Notes under the pieces: generated by a model | Database searches by the model: none | Told to the model about the DNA's origin: nothing | Seen by the model: the letters and a program-made list of their open reading frames with translations, nothing else | Position numbers and translations under genes: made by a program | Shown: positions 52,785 to 61,709 of the stretch, piece after piece | Layout: every line of letters starts with the position of its first letter | Numbering within the stretch: the first letter of the stretch is position 1 | Origin: Castellaniella sp036379515 | Lineage (GTDB): Bacteria > Pseudomonadota > Gammaproteobacteria > Burkholderiales > Burkholderiaceae_B | DNA length: 64,000 nucleotides | Direction: 5' to 3' | Assembly (NCBI RefSeq): GCF_036379515.1 | Contig: NZ_DASVGN010000015.1 | Location: 1-64,000 of the forward strand

Positions 52785-52925
52785 AGTCGCCGGAAGCGGG
52801 TTCCGGTGGAGTGCAGCTGTGGCTCGTCAGCTGTACCATCGCCGCACCGCTGCACTCACCCGGCGAACAAGGACAAGATGGCGGCTGCCGCGAGGTTCGT
52901 GGTGGAAACAGATACAGGTGTGGCC

Positions 52926-53429
52926 TTATAGGTGTTCGAGTTGTTGCGTGTAGGCGGCGCGTGCCTGCTTGTAGAGCTCGAACGGGAATTTGATGGGCAC
53001 GCCTTCCAGGGCGCCGGCCAGGATCTGCAGGTGGCCTTCAAAGCCTGCGCAGGCCTTGGCAGCGTCTTCGCCCGCGGGAATGTGTACCGATAAAGACAAC
53101 TGCACCGCGCTTGGAAGCGCCTTCAGCGACCAGCGCAGCAGGCGTTCGGGTTCACCCGGGCTGCTCCATGAATAAGCCAGGACTTCGCCGGGCTTGAGTT
53201 CAGTCACTTTGCTGTCGATGCGAACGCCGCTGTCGCCAAAGTCGATGCGCACCGCACCCCCCACCTTCAGTTCGATGGAGCCCGGTGCGATCCATTGGGC
53301 GATACAGGCGGGTTCGGTCAGCATGCGCCAGACCTCTGCGGGGCTGTGTTCGTCGTAGACCCGGCTAAGCGCCCCCGAAAAGCTTCCATCCGGCAATTTT
53401 TGCAGCGTTCCGATTTGTATGTCGTCCAT
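52926..53429 (-). CDS. SRPBCC (START/AHSA1-like) domain protein
   Basis: A 167-residue lipid- or ligand-binding fold. It has RVYDEHSPAEVWRMLTEPACIAQWIAPGSIELKVGGAVRIDFGDSGV and VTELKPGEVLAYSWSSPGEPERLLRWSL, typical of AHSA1/activator proteins. ATG at 53429 fits the family; a longer frame adds nine residues. It is convergent with the YjfB gene. Ligand unknown. Confidence 0.88.
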   Translation of the reverse strand: MDDIQIGTLQKLPDGSFSGALSRVYDEHSPAEVWRMLTEPACIAQWIAPGSIELKVGGAVRIDFGDSGVRIDSKVTELKPGEVLAYSWSSPGEPERLLRWSLKALPSAVQLSLSVHIPAGEDAAKACAGFEGHLQILAGALEGVPIKFPFELYKQARAAYTQQLEHL

Positions 53430-53584
53430 GGCTGATCCTTCAGGGCTGGGTTTCAAAGCCTTGATTATGGGCGCATTGGGGGAGGACCGTCACGCTGGCG
53501 CGAGGGAAGGGCAAGCATATTTGATGGAAATAGATCATGTGCTGCTACCATGGGTTACATGATGCTTCTGGACGAGATTACCTC

Positions 53585-54025
53585 ATGACCCATTCAGAAT
53601 GGACCGGTGCCATCTTCCTCATCCTCGGTGCACTGGTCACTCTGGCCGAGATCCACACGCTCACCATCTACCTGCTGGCGGTGGCCCTGGGCTTGTTTGC
53701 CTCGGGGGCGGCTGCACTGGCGGGTGCCAGCTTCACCATGAACCTGGCCGTATTGGCAGTGGTCACGTTGCTGGGCCTGCCGGCGGCCCACTGGTGGCGG
53801 GGCAAGCTCAGAAACCGCGCAGCTGAAGACCTCATGAATGACGATGTGGGGCAGACTGTCGTGGTGGCTGAATCCGGGGCGGGCGGGATCCGGGTGACGT
53901 ATCGTGGCACGACCTGGAATGCGCGGCTGCAGGCTTCTGAGGCGACCGCCTGCAAAGTGGGTGAAAATTACGTGGTTGTCCGTCGTGAAGGCAATCTGCT
54001 GGTCATCGCGCCGCAGGGCAAGTAG
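53585..54025 (+). CDS. NfeD family protein
   Basis: A 146-residue short NfeD. Hydrophobic segments (GAIFLILGALVTLAEIHTLTIYLLAVALGLFASGAAAL and NLAVLAVVTLLGLPAAHWW) are followed by an OB-fold domain (VGQTVVVAESGAGGIRVTYRGTTWNARLQ). It is found with stomatin-type proteins; here the SPFH gene follows after 24 bases. The pair probably acts in membrane microdomain or membrane protein quality control. Confidence 0.9.
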   Translation: MTHSEWTGAIFLILGALVTLAEIHTLTIYLLAVALGLFASGAAALAGASFTMNLAVLAVVTLLGLPAAHWWRGKLRNRAAEDLMNDDVGQTVVVAESGAGGIRVTYRGTTWNARLQASEATACKVGENYVVVRREGNLLVIAPQGK

Positions 54026-54049
54026 TTTTCAATTCAAGGAGGTTCCGCC

Positions 54050-54982
54050 GTGAACATCAGTCTTATCGTCGTCATCGTGGTGGTCGTCCTGGCTGTGGTG
54101 ATTCTCAGCCGCGGCCTGCGGGTGGTGCCGCAGCAGCATGCGTGGATTGTCGAGCGGCTGGGCCGCTATCAGAAGACGCTGGAGCCCGGCCTCAATCTCA
54201 TCATCCCCATTGTCGATACGGTGGCGTATCGGTTCGACCTGCGCGAGACCCCCATCGACGTGGCCGAGCAGGTCTGCATTACCAAAGACAATACGCAGAT
54301 CTCCATTGATGGCGTGCTGTATGTGCAGATCACCGACCCCAAGGCGGCGGCGTACGGTACCTCCAATCCGCTGCTGGCGGTCGAGCAGTTGGCGCAGACG
54401 GTGATGCGTTCCGACGTGGGCAAGAAGCAGCTGGACGAGGTGCTTTCTTCGCGCAGCGAGCTCAATGCGTCGATTGTCAGCGAGTTGGACCACGCGGCGG
54501 TCAACTGGGGGGTGAAGGTCCTGCGCTACGAGATTCGCAATATCGAGCCGCCGCAGGAAGTGGTGCGGGCGATGGAGCTGCAGATCACCGCGGAGCGCGA
54601 AAAGCGTGCGGTCATCGCCAAGTCCGAGGGCGACAAGCAGCAGGCCATCAACGTCTCTGAAGGTGATCGCCAGAAGCACATCAATCTGGCCGAGGGCGAG
54701 CGTCAGGCTCAGGTGTTGCGAGCTGAAGGCGAGGCCCAGGCTATCCTGACAGTGGCCGATGCCACGGCCAAGGCGCTGGCCACGGTGGGTGAAGCGCTGC
54801 AGCACGAAGGCGGCATGGACGCCATGAAGATGCAGGTGGCACAGGATTTCATCGCTCGCTGGGGCGGCATTGCCAAGGCGTCGAACGTGATGATCGTGCC
54901 GGCCGACATGGGCGATCTGTCCAAGGTGGTCAGTACCGCATTCAAGATCGTCGATGGGACGAGAATAGGGAGCCCGAAATAA
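54050..54982 (+). CDS. SPFH/Band 7 stomatin-like protein (QmcA/paraslipin type)
   Basis: A 310-residue protein with an N-terminal membrane anchor (NISLIVVIVVVVLAVVILSRGLRVVPQQHAWIVERLGRYQKTLEPGLNLIIPIVDTV) and the Band 7 domain. A long charged helix (EREKRAVIAKSEGDKQQAINVSEGDRQKHINLAEGERQAQVLRAEGEAQAI) is the coiled coil that drives oligomers. GTG start preceded by AAGGAGGTTCCGCC. Forms an operon with NfeD. Confidence 0.95.
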   Translation: MNISLIVVIVVVVLAVVILSRGLRVVPQQHAWIVERLGRYQKTLEPGLNLIIPIVDTVAYRFDLRETPIDVAEQVCITKDNTQISIDGVLYVQITDPKAAAYGTSNPLLAVEQLAQTVMRSDVGKKQLDEVLSSRSELNASIVSELDHAAVNWGVKVLRYEIRNIEPPQEVVRAMELQITAEREKRAVIAKSEGDKQQAINVSEGDRQKHINLAEGERQAQVLRAEGEAQAILTVADATAKALATVGEALQHEGGMDAMKMQVAQDFIARWGGIAKASNVMIVPADMGDLSKVVSTAFKIVDGTRIGSPK

Positions 54983-55082
54983 GGCACCGCCTGAAGCTCA
55001 TCCGTGCGCACCGGTGTGACCGTTGGGGCGCGCTCTACGACATATAGGAACCCAGACTATCAGGCGACGCCTCCGGTCTCAT

Positions 55083-55778
55083 TCAGCTTGGCAGGACGCC
55101 ACCGCTGATTATCACTGGCCCGGTAGGTAGACCGGTCGGCGATCCGCCCGGCGGCTCCAGACTGACGGCGAGCTTCTCCATATGGCCCATGCCGTGAGGC
55201 ATCGACAATTGTGTCAGGCCGTCGGTGGCGACCAGGCCCAGCGATCGGGGCTTTTGTTTGCCTTGTATCGACCACAGCTCCAAGGCGTGCCCATCTGCCA
55301 TCTGGCTCAAGTCCTTCAGTGTGTTGATGTAAAGGGCACCCGAAGCACCCTCGCGGACCATCAGCAACGCTTGTCCCTGGCTGCTCTGAAGCACTGCGAC
55401 TTGTTGCGGGAATGGGGCTCGGTTTGGTCGCATAGGCTGTATCACGACAACCGCCACCAGCGCTGCTGCCAGGGTCGCAGAACACAAGCGCCAGAAACCG
55501 GTGCCGCTCCAAATCCGCCCGTCATGCATGGGTGTCTTCTGGTGAACCTTCTTGTGAATGGCATGCCAGACGCGGCCGGGTGGCCTGCGGGGCGGTACCG
55601 CCCAGACCAACGCATACAGGTCGTCCTCCCACGTCCGCACCTGTCGGCGCAGCGAAGCATCCGCCGCCATCAGGCCTTCGAAGCGGCGACGCGCGGCGCC
55701 TTTCATGGCACCGGACACATAATCCGCAGTGAGGCGCGCACGTAACTGCGGGTCAGCGTAAATCTTCACGATAAGCAC
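55083..55778 (-). CDS. Anti-sigma factor, RskA-type
   Basis: A 231-residue membrane protein. The N-terminal part (RARLTADYVSGAMKGAARRRFEGLMAADASLRRQVRTWEDDLYALVWAVPPRRP) resembles zinc-less anti-sigma domains that hold ECF factors. A membrane segment follows (WRLCSATLAAALVAVVVIQP), then a periplasmic RskA C-terminal domain (QVAVLQSSQGQALLMVREGASG, ELWSIQGKQKPRSLGLV). It overlaps the sigma gene by 13 bases. A GTG at 55769 is an alternative start. Confidence 0.88.
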   Translation of the reverse strand: MLIVKIYADPQLRARLTADYVSGAMKGAARRRFEGLMAADASLRRQVRTWEDDLYALVWAVPPRRPPGRVWHAIHKKVHQKTPMHDGRIWSGTGFWRLCSATLAAALVAVVVIQPMRPNRAPFPQQVAVLQSSQGQALLMVREGASGALYINTLKDLSQMADGHALELWSIQGKQKPRSLGLVATDGLTQLSMPHGMGHMEKLAVSLEPPGGSPTGLPTGPVIISGGVLPS

Positions 55779-56314
55779 CCCTTGAGGCGCTCCATGCCTC
55801 GACGTACCCAGCTCTTTACGGTTCCCAGCGGCGAACTCATCTGCCTCGCAATCTCTGCATGACTGAGGTCATCAAAAAACGACAGCACGATCGCCATGCG
55901 TTGTCTGGGTTCGAGCCGGCCCAGGCAATCCGCCAGGCGCCTGCCTTCTTGACGGCTTCGCAGGCGTTCCAGCGGGCCTGGCGCCTGGTCAGCCCACGCG
56001 TCCTGGGTGGCACCGTCTGGGTCCGGTCTCTCGTAGTCCGGACGGCGCATCAGGTCAATGCATCGATTGCGCACAATGCGGGCCATCCAGGTCATGGCTT
56101 GACTCTGCTCTGCAGAGAACCGGTCAGCGTTGCGCCAGATGCTGAGGAAGCTTTCTTGGAGCACTTCGTCGGCGAGGTCGCTACGCCTCAACATACGGTT
56201 GGCCAACGCGTACAAGTGTGGAGCGCACTGCCGATACAACTCTGCCAACGCCGCTTCCTGCCCTTGCGCACATCGCTGAACTAGTTCATCCAGGTGCCGG
56301 AGAGTGTCAGGCAT
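55766..56314 (-). CDS. ECF-family sigma factor
   Basis: A 182-residue ECF sigma with region 2 (CAQGQEAALAELYRQCAPHLYALANRMLRRSDLADEVLQESFLSIWRNADRF, AMTWMARIVRNRCIDLMRR) and region 4 (LEPRQRMAIVLSFFDDLSHAEIARQMSSPLGTVKSWVRRGMERLKGCL). The frame extends 60 residues upstream without family features, so ATG at 56314 is chosen. It overlaps its anti-sigma gene and follows the MsrQ-like gene by 37 bases. Confidence 0.94.
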   Translation of the reverse strand: MPDTLRHLDELVQRCAQGQEAALAELYRQCAPHLYALANRMLRRSDLADEVLQESFLSIWRNADRFSAEQSQAMTWMARIVRNRCIDLMRRPDYERPDPDGATQDAWADQAPGPLERLRSRQEGRRLADCLGRLEPRQRMAIVLSFFDDLSHAEIARQMSSPLGTVKSWVRRGMERLKGCLS

Positions 56315-56351
56315 CAAAATTCCTAAAGTATCGGTTCGGCACCAGGATGGC

Positions 56352-57053
56352 CTAGCCTCTGCGCCGTTCTGATCCTCCGTTCCGCCGGGGTTGCCGGTAT
56401 CGCGACCGCACCCACCACAGAACCCGCGTGCCCAGTAGCGCTGCCAGCACCCAGGCGTAGAGGTGGGGCTCGAAGAAGTCGTTCTTGCCGGCACGCATCC
56501 AGTCGAAATGCCAGACCGAGAGGATTGCTGCAGGGTAAACCAGCCAGTGCAGGCGTGTCCACCAACGGCCCAGCCTACGTATCCAGCCGTGGGTTGAAGT
56601 CAGCGCGAGCGGTATCAGGCAGAGCACGGCCAAGGCCCCGATGCCGATGAAGTCACGTTGCCAGAGATCGTGCCGCATCGAAGCCCAGACACCGCCTCGA
56701 TCCCATAATCCCCAGGCAATGACGTGCAATACGGTATAGAAAAAGGCGTAAAGCCCCAGTGCTCGACGATGGCGAATCAGCCCAGCCCAGCCCGTCAGGC
56801 GCCGGACGGGCGTTGCCGCCAATACCGCCCACAGCAGCACCAGCGCCCAGGTTCCTGAAGAACGGATCAGGAATTCTGGCGGGTTGGCCGTGAGATTGTT
56901 CTGGTAGCCCAGGACCACCCAACGCGCGAGCGGAAAAAGGCCAAATAGATGGATGCCCAAGGCCAGCAAGGTGGTGCCCATCGTCACTCGCCTTCTTTGC
57001 TTGGCCTGCACTACATTTCGTTTGGAACCGGCTGCCAGGGCTGGTTGACGCAT
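56352..57053 (-). CDS. MsrQ-like heme-containing membrane protein
   Basis: A 233-residue polytopic membrane protein of the ferric-reductase-like (MsrQ) family, which in MsrPQ passes electrons to a periplasmic methionine-sulfoxide reductase. It has LARWVVLGYQNNLTANPPEFLIRSSGTWAL, RRALGLYAFFYTVLHVIAWGLWD, QRDFIGIGALAVLCLIPLALTS and RLHWLVYPAAILSVWHFDW, with His that would bind heme. No MsrP is adjacent. ATG at 57053 has an AGGTG; another start at Met48 is possible. Lies between fasciclin and sigma genes. Confidence 0.8.
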   Translation of the reverse strand: MRQPALAAGSKRNVVQAKQRRRVTMGTTLLALGIHLFGLFPLARWVVLGYQNNLTANPPEFLIRSSGTWALVLLWAVLAATPVRRLTGWAGLIRHRRALGLYAFFYTVLHVIAWGLWDRGGVWASMRHDLWQRDFIGIGALAVLCLIPLALTSTHGWIRRLGRWWTRLHWLVYPAAILSVWHFDWMRAGKNDFFEPHLYAWVLAALLGTRVLWWVRSRYRQPRRNGGSERRRG

Positions 57054-57154
57054 GGTACACCTTCGCCTTTTGCACAGCGCTGTCGGGGGTGGGCCATCTG
57101 GCCTGCGACTGATCTGCCGCACCCCGTCTGCACTTTTCGACTCAGTACAGGACG

Positions 57155-57706
57155 TTATTCAGGTAATAGCACCTTGTCCACGACATCAATGATGCCGTTT
57201 TTCTGCATTACATCGTAGGTGCTGATGTCGGCCACGCCGCCCGAGCTATCTTTGATCTGGATATTCTGTGGTCCATTCATCATGACGGTGAGGGTTCCAC
57301 CTTCCGCTGTTTTCAGTTCTGCCTTGCCGCCGCCCTTGTGAATCATTTGCTCAAGGTCGCGCTTTGTATAGCGGCCAGGGACCACGTGATAGGTCAGGAT
57401 TTTGACCAATTTCTGCTTGTTCTCGGGTTTGAGCAGAGTCTGCACGGTGCCCGCTGGCAAGGCGTCAAAGGCAGCGTTTGTGGGTGCAAACACGGTAAAT
57501 GGCCCTTTGCTTTCCAGGGTAGATACCAGACCTGCAGCCTTGACTGCTGCTACCAGAGTTGTGTGATCCTTTGAGTTCACCGCATTTTGTACGATGTTCT
57601 TTTCAGGGAACATTGCGGCGCCGCCTACATCAACCGTTGCCGCGCCTGCTGTGCTGGCAGCCAGTGTCGCTGCCAAGGCTACTGTCCAAAGAGTGGCTTT
57701 CATCAC
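57155..57706 (-). CDS. Secreted fasciclin-domain protein
   Basis: A 183-residue product with a signal peptide (VALAATLAASTAGA near residues 8-21). One fasciclin (FAS1) domain is visible: NIVQNAVNSKDHTTLVAAVKAAGLVSTLESKGPFTVFAPTNAAFDALPAG, then LVKILTYHVVPGRY and NGIIDVVDKVLLP. FAS1 proteins act in adhesion or as redox/stress proteins. First gene of the presumed fasciclin-MsrQ-sigma-anti-sigma unit, minus strand. Confidence 0.95.
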   Translation of the reverse strand: MMKATLWTVALAATLAASTAGAATVDVGGAAMFPEKNIVQNAVNSKDHTTLVAAVKAAGLVSTLESKGPFTVFAPTNAAFDALPAGTVQTLLKPENKQKLVKILTYHVVPGRYTKRDLEQMIHKGGGKAELKTAEGGTLTVMMNGPQNIQIKDSSGGVADISTYDVMQKNGIIDVVDKVLLPE

Positions 57707-57825
57707 GTTTCCTTTTCAATGAAGTGTGTTCCGGGGACTACACCTGGCTATACGAGCGAGGGCCCGGTTTGGATGCACTACATTGGAAATTTTTACTGTT
57801 TGGACGGTGTGGGCGTCTTCTGGGG

Positions 57826-57843
57826 GTACTCTTGGTGGAGTAC
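57826..57843. promoter_or_regulatory. Operator-like inverted repeat before the tartrate dehydrogenase gene
   Basis: GTACTC (57826-57831), 6-base loop and GAGTAC (57838-57843) form a 6-bp dyad in the divergent spacer about 105 bases before the dehydrogenase ATG. Short, so may be chance. Confidence 0.25.
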
Positions 57844-57946
57844 TACATTACGTTTTTGCTGCAGAGCCCTCGGGTGCGTTGAAGTACAGGCGGTACCTGA
57901 CGGCAGTTCAGCTTGAGCCTCTTTTGGATATTGGTCGGAATCAAAA

Positions 57947-59023
57947 ATGAGTGAAGAGATGCCTGTTTTTCGTGTGGCGGTGATTGCTGGGGATGGTATT
58001 GGTCAAGAAGTGATGCCCGAGGGGTTGCGCGTACTTGAAGCAGCGGCCCGCCGCTTTGGCTTCACGTTGCATGAAGATTCCTTCGACTGGGGCTGTGAGT
58101 ATTACCAGAAGCACGGCCGCATGATGCCAGAAGATGGTCTGGATCTGATCCGTCATCATGATGCGGTGTTTCTCGGTGCCGTTGGCTTTCCGGGAGTACC
58201 GGATCATGTGTCGCTGGGGGGCCTGCTGCTGGCCATTCGACGGGGGTTCCAGCAGTACGCCAACATAAGACCTGTGCGCCTGATGCCCGGTGTCGAGTCG
58301 CCCCTGGCGCGCCGTAGCGTGGGTGATATCGATATGCTCATCGTGCGTGAGAACACTGAGGGCGAATATTCGGCTATTGGTGGGCTGATGGCGGCGGGTA
58401 CGGCGGACGAGGCCGCCGTGCAGCTGAGCACCTTTTCCAGGAAAGGCGTGGACCGCATCCTCAAGTATGCGTTCGAGATGGCTCGCAAGCGTCCCGCCCG
58501 ACATGTGACTTCTGCGACAAAGTCCAATGGACTGGCGATTACGATGCCCTATTGGGATGAACGGTTCAGGCGCATGGCCGAGCAATATCCGGATGTCAGG
58601 ACGGATCAGTACCATATCGACATCCTCACAGCTCAGTTTGTCATGAATCCGCAGCGGTTCGATGTGGTGGTCGGGTCGAACCTGTTTGGCGATATTTTGT
58701 CGGACCTAGGCCCCGCTTGTACCGGCACGATCGGGATCGCACCGTCGGCCAACCTGAACCCGGAAAAGGAATACCCCTCCATGTTTGAGCCGGTCCATGG
58801 CTCGGCACCCGACATCTTTGGGCAGAATATCGCGAATCCAATCGGGCAGATCTGGTCCGGTGCATTGATGCTCGACCACTTGGGACAGGGGGCCGCGGCG
58901 GCAGCGATCGTGCGTGCGGTTGAACAGGTCCTCGTCTCTGGACCAAGGACGCGGGATATGGGCGGCGAGGCGTCAACGACCGAAGTGGGCTGTGCAATCG
59001 CGGCTGCTGTCGAGACGGCATGA
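57947..59023 (+). CDS. Tartrate/D-malate dehydrogenase (isocitrate/isopropylmalate family)
   Basis: A 358-residue NAD-dependent beta-decarboxylating dehydrogenase. It shows VIAGDGIGQEVMPEGL, the GAVGFPGVPDHVSLGGLLLAIRRGFQQYANIRPVRL stretch, IVRENTEGEYSAIGG with the catalytic Tyr, TSATKSNGL with the Lys, VVGSNLFGDILSDLGP, and EPVHGSAPDIFGQNIANPIG. The family includes TtuC/tartrate dehydrogenase and DmlA D-malate dehydrogenase; this branch fits those over LeuB. Single gene, with no tartrate transporter near it. Confidence 0.9.
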   Translation: MSEEMPVFRVAVIAGDGIGQEVMPEGLRVLEAAARRFGFTLHEDSFDWGCEYYQKHGRMMPEDGLDLIRHHDAVFLGAVGFPGVPDHVSLGGLLLAIRRGFQQYANIRPVRLMPGVESPLARRSVGDIDMLIVRENTEGEYSAIGGLMAAGTADEAAVQLSTFSRKGVDRILKYAFEMARKRPARHVTSATKSNGLAITMPYWDERFRRMAEQYPDVRTDQYHIDILTAQFVMNPQRFDVVVGSNLFGDILSDLGPACTGTIGIAPSANLNPEKEYPSMFEPVHGSAPDIFGQNIANPIGQIWSGALMLDHLGQGAAAAAIVRAVEQVLVSGPRTRDMGGEASTTEVGCAIAAAVETA

Positions 59024-59250
59024 AAATTCGTTGAGTGCGGCCCCTCTCACTTCACGATGCGGAACCTCGGCGGCGATTTGCAATCAAATCCCCTGTCGAG
59101 TGCCAAAACCAAGGTCGCGAGCAGGCGAACCGTCAACACCCTGTTGGATCGCGTCTCGAGCCAGCGAACCAGAGAGCCATGCGGAACCTCTCGGCCAGCA
59201 AGTGACCCTATGCGGCAGAGCAGTACTCGGCGACCGAATAGGAGAATGAC

Positions 59251-60729
59251 ATGGCTTTGAATCTTACAGGCGGCCCCACCGTTAAGCGGGCCGTCGCATG
59301 CGCTGCAGCGAGTCTGTTGTTGGTTGCTGGCGTACCCGTCGGAGCCGCTTATGCTGAAGCGGCACCCGTTCCGACCATCGCGTTGCCGGATTTCACTCAG
59401 GTAGTCGCCCAGACCGAAGGGTCCGTCGTCAATGTCCGCACGACCGAGGCCGTTCCGGTCTCGCAGCCGCAGGACGGGCAACCAAATCCCCAAGACCTTT
59501 TTCGCTGGTTCTTCGGCCCGGACGCTGTCCCGCCCGGCATGGAGCAGCAGAATCCAAAGCCCAAGAGGCATGTGCCGCATTCCGGGCACGGCAAGGAAAA
59601 GACCGTGCCGTATGCCATCGGCTCCGGATTCATTATTTCCAGCGATGGCTACATTCTCACCAATGACCATGTGGTCAAGGGTGCCAACGGTGTTTCCGTG
59701 ACGCTCAACGACGGCAAGGAATATAAGGCCAAGGTCGTTGGGACGGACGCGCCTACCGACATTGCGTTGCTCAAGATCGACGCAACCGGGCTCAAACCCC
59801 TGGTCATTGGCGACTCGGACAAGCTCAAGAAAGGCCAATGGGTGCTGGCCATCGGCTCACCGTTCGGGCTGGACTCGACCGTGACGGCCGGGATCGTCAG
59901 CGCGATCAACCGCAACACGGGCGACTACTTGCCATTCATCCAGACCGACGTCGCGGTAAACCCCGGCAACTCGGGTGGTCCGCTGCTGAATCTCAAGGGG
60001 CAGGTGGTCGGCATCAATTCGCAGATCATCTCGCGCAGCGGTGGCTTCATGGGCATCTCGTTATCCATCCCCATTGACGAGGTCATGCGGGTCGTAGATC
60101 AGCTCAAGGCACACGGCAAAGTGACCCGTGGCAAGATTGGCGTGGAGATCACTGCGGTTCAGAGTGACGTCGCCAAGGCGCTGGGATTGGGTGAAGACCG
60201 GGGGGCCCTCGTGAGCAGCGTCAGCACCAACGGCCCCGCCGCGAAGGCCGGAATACATGCCGGCGACGTGATCACCCGCTACAACGGGCAGGAAATCCAG
60301 CACGCCTGGGAACTCCCGCGTCTGGTGGGCCAAACCAAGCCAGGCACTGAAGTCAAGGTCGAAGTCTGGCGCAAGGGCAAGGCCTTGGATCTCACGGTCA
60401 AGATTGCCGAGTTGAAGTTCTCCTCGTCAGGCGAACCCGGGGAGATGCCGCAACAGGTTGAGACCACCGACCGCCTGGGCCTGGTCGTTGGGCCTCTGCA
60501 ATCGGATGCAACCGTTACGCAGGGCGTCGTTGTGAAGAAAGCCAAGGGGCTTGCTGCCGACGCGGGCATCCAGCCTGGAGACGTGATCGAACGCGTGAAC
60601 GATACCGACATCACGAGCCCGGCACAATTCAACCAGATCATCAGCAGCACCAGCAAGTCGCAACCTGTGGCACTGCTGGTCAGCCGTGACGGGCAGTCTC
60701 AGTGGGTGATTCTCTCGGCTGGCCAATAG
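59251..60729 (+). CDS. DegP/MucD-type HtrA serine protease
   Basis: A 492-residue periplasmic protease. A signal peptide (AVACAAASLLLVAGVPVGAAYA) precedes the trypsin-like domain with catalytic triad His140 (LTNDHVVKG), Asp170 (PTDIALLK) and Ser241 (NPGNSGGPLLN). Two PDZ domains follow (ITAVQSDVAKALGLGEDRGALVSSV; GLVVGPLQSDATVTQGVVV). An unusual Pro/Gln/His linker (SQPQDGQPNPQD, PKRHVPHSGHG) lies between signal peptide and protease. Degrades or refolds damaged envelope proteins. AGGAGA precedes the ATG; a terminator follows. Confidence 0.96.
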   Translation: MALNLTGGPTVKRAVACAAASLLLVAGVPVGAAYAEAAPVPTIALPDFTQVVAQTEGSVVNVRTTEAVPVSQPQDGQPNPQDLFRWFFGPDAVPPGMEQQNPKPKRHVPHSGHGKEKTVPYAIGSGFIISSDGYILTNDHVVKGANGVSVTLNDGKEYKAKVVGTDAPTDIALLKIDATGLKPLVIGDSDKLKKGQWVLAIGSPFGLDSTVTAGIVSAINRNTGDYLPFIQTDVAVNPGNSGGPLLNLKGQVVGINSQIISRSGGFMGISLSIPIDEVMRVVDQLKAHGKVTRGKIGVEITAVQSDVAKALGLGEDRGALVSSVSTNGPAAKAGIHAGDVITRYNGQEIQHAWELPRLVGQTKPGTEVKVEVWRKGKALDLTVKIAELKFSSSGEPGEMPQQVETTDRLGLVVGPLQSDATVTQGVVVKKAKGLAADAGIQPGDVIERVNDTDITSPAQFNQIISSTSKSQPVALLVSRDGQSQWVILSAGQ

Positions 60730-60784
60730 GTCAGTCTGGCAGGAAGGTAGTCAGCCGGGTGCTGCTGCCTGACGTTGCAATCTG

Positions 60785-60815
60785 GGGTACCTTCGATCGG
60801 AGGTACCCTTTTTTT
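60785..60815 (+). terminator. Terminator of the HtrA gene
   Basis: GGGTACCT (60785-60792) pairs with AGGTACCC (60801-60808) across an 8-base loop and is followed by a seven-base T run. Confidence 0.9.
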
Positions 60816-60931
60816 GTATCAGTATTTTTTCTATGCGGATGTAATGACCCGGTCAACACCTGCCCAGGTGATATCTTCTATGATGCTGTCTGCCAAGTTT
60901 TCCGCCGGCAGATCACCATGCCGAGCCCCTC

Positions 60932-61198
60932 ATGAAAAAAACCGATCTCGAAAAGCAAAAAGCCCTGAAGCTCATAGGCAAGCTCAATGCTGTCATCCCG
61001 CCGGATCGCTTTGCCGGTGCCGCGTCTGCTGTAGATCACCGCGAACAGCGTCGCCTGGACCGAGCCGCTGGCCTGGTGTCCTTTCCTGTCAAACTGCACC
61101 AGCCATTGATCACGGCCCTGAACGCCAAGGCGCAGGCGGATGGCGTCAGCGTCAACGAGCTGTTGAACGTACTGCTGGCTCAAGCGCTGAAGAGCTAG
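60932..61198 (+). CDS. Small conserved hypothetical protein, 88 aa
   Basis: A Lys-rich start (MKKTDLEKQKALKLIGKLNA) is followed by RFAGAASAVDHREQRRLDRAAGLVSFPVKLHQPLITALNAKAQADGVSVNELLNVLLAQALKS. The C-terminal helix pair resembles ribbon-helix-helix/HicB-like proteins, but no firm call is possible. It is 3 bases before the YaiI-family gene, so the two are coupled, an association I have seen in proteobacteria. Confidence 0.75.
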   Translation: MKKTDLEKQKALKLIGKLNAVIPPDRFAGAASAVDHREQRRLDRAAGLVSFPVKLHQPLITALNAKAQADGVSVNELLNVLLAQALKS

Positions 61199-61201
61199 CC
61201 C

Positions 61202-61657
61202 GTGGACATATGGGTCGATGCCGACGCCTGTCCCGCCGTCATCAAGGACATTCTGTATCGGGCTGCGCAGCGATCGCGGCGGACACTCACCCTGGTGGCC
61301 AATCAAATGTTGCGCACGCCGCCATCGCCTTTGATCCGGGCCGTCCAGGTGCCGCGCGGGTTTGACGTGGCAGACGACTACATCGTTGAACACGCCTCTA
61401 CCGGCGATCTGGTCATTACTGCGGATATTCCCTTGGCAAGCGAGGCCCTGAGCAAGGGGGCGCTGGTGCTCAGCCCGCGTGGCGAACGCTTCACAGTCGA
61501 CAGCATCAGCGAGCGTTTGTCGATACGAGACATGATGGAAGAATTGCGTAGCGCAGGCGTCGATACGGGTGGGCCGGCGGCCTTCAGCCAGGCGGACAGG
61601 CGCGCATTTGCCAATGCCCTGGACAAATTGCTGCAGAAGGCGCAGCGGGAGGCGTGA
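61202..61657 (+). CDS. YaiI/YqxD family protein (UPF0178)
   Basis: A 151-residue protein starting GTG. It has DIWVDADACPAVIKDILYRAAQRS, VEHASTGDLVITADIPLASEALSKGA, FTVDSISERLSIRDMMEELR and GGPAAFSQADRRAFANALDKLL, the family signatures. The fold is PIN-like nuclease-related; acidic residues in the first motif may bind metal. Function unproven. Confidence 0.95.
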   Translation: MDIWVDADACPAVIKDILYRAAQRSRRTLTLVANQMLRTPPSPLIRAVQVPRGFDVADDYIVEHASTGDLVITADIPLASEALSKGALVLSPRGERFTVDSISERLSIRDMMEELRSAGVDTGGPAAFSQADRRAFANALDKLLQKAQREA

Positions 61658-61709
61658 TCTCGACTTTGCCGGCCTTGCGGTATAGGTCAGATGGATGTTT
61701 GTGTGCCTG

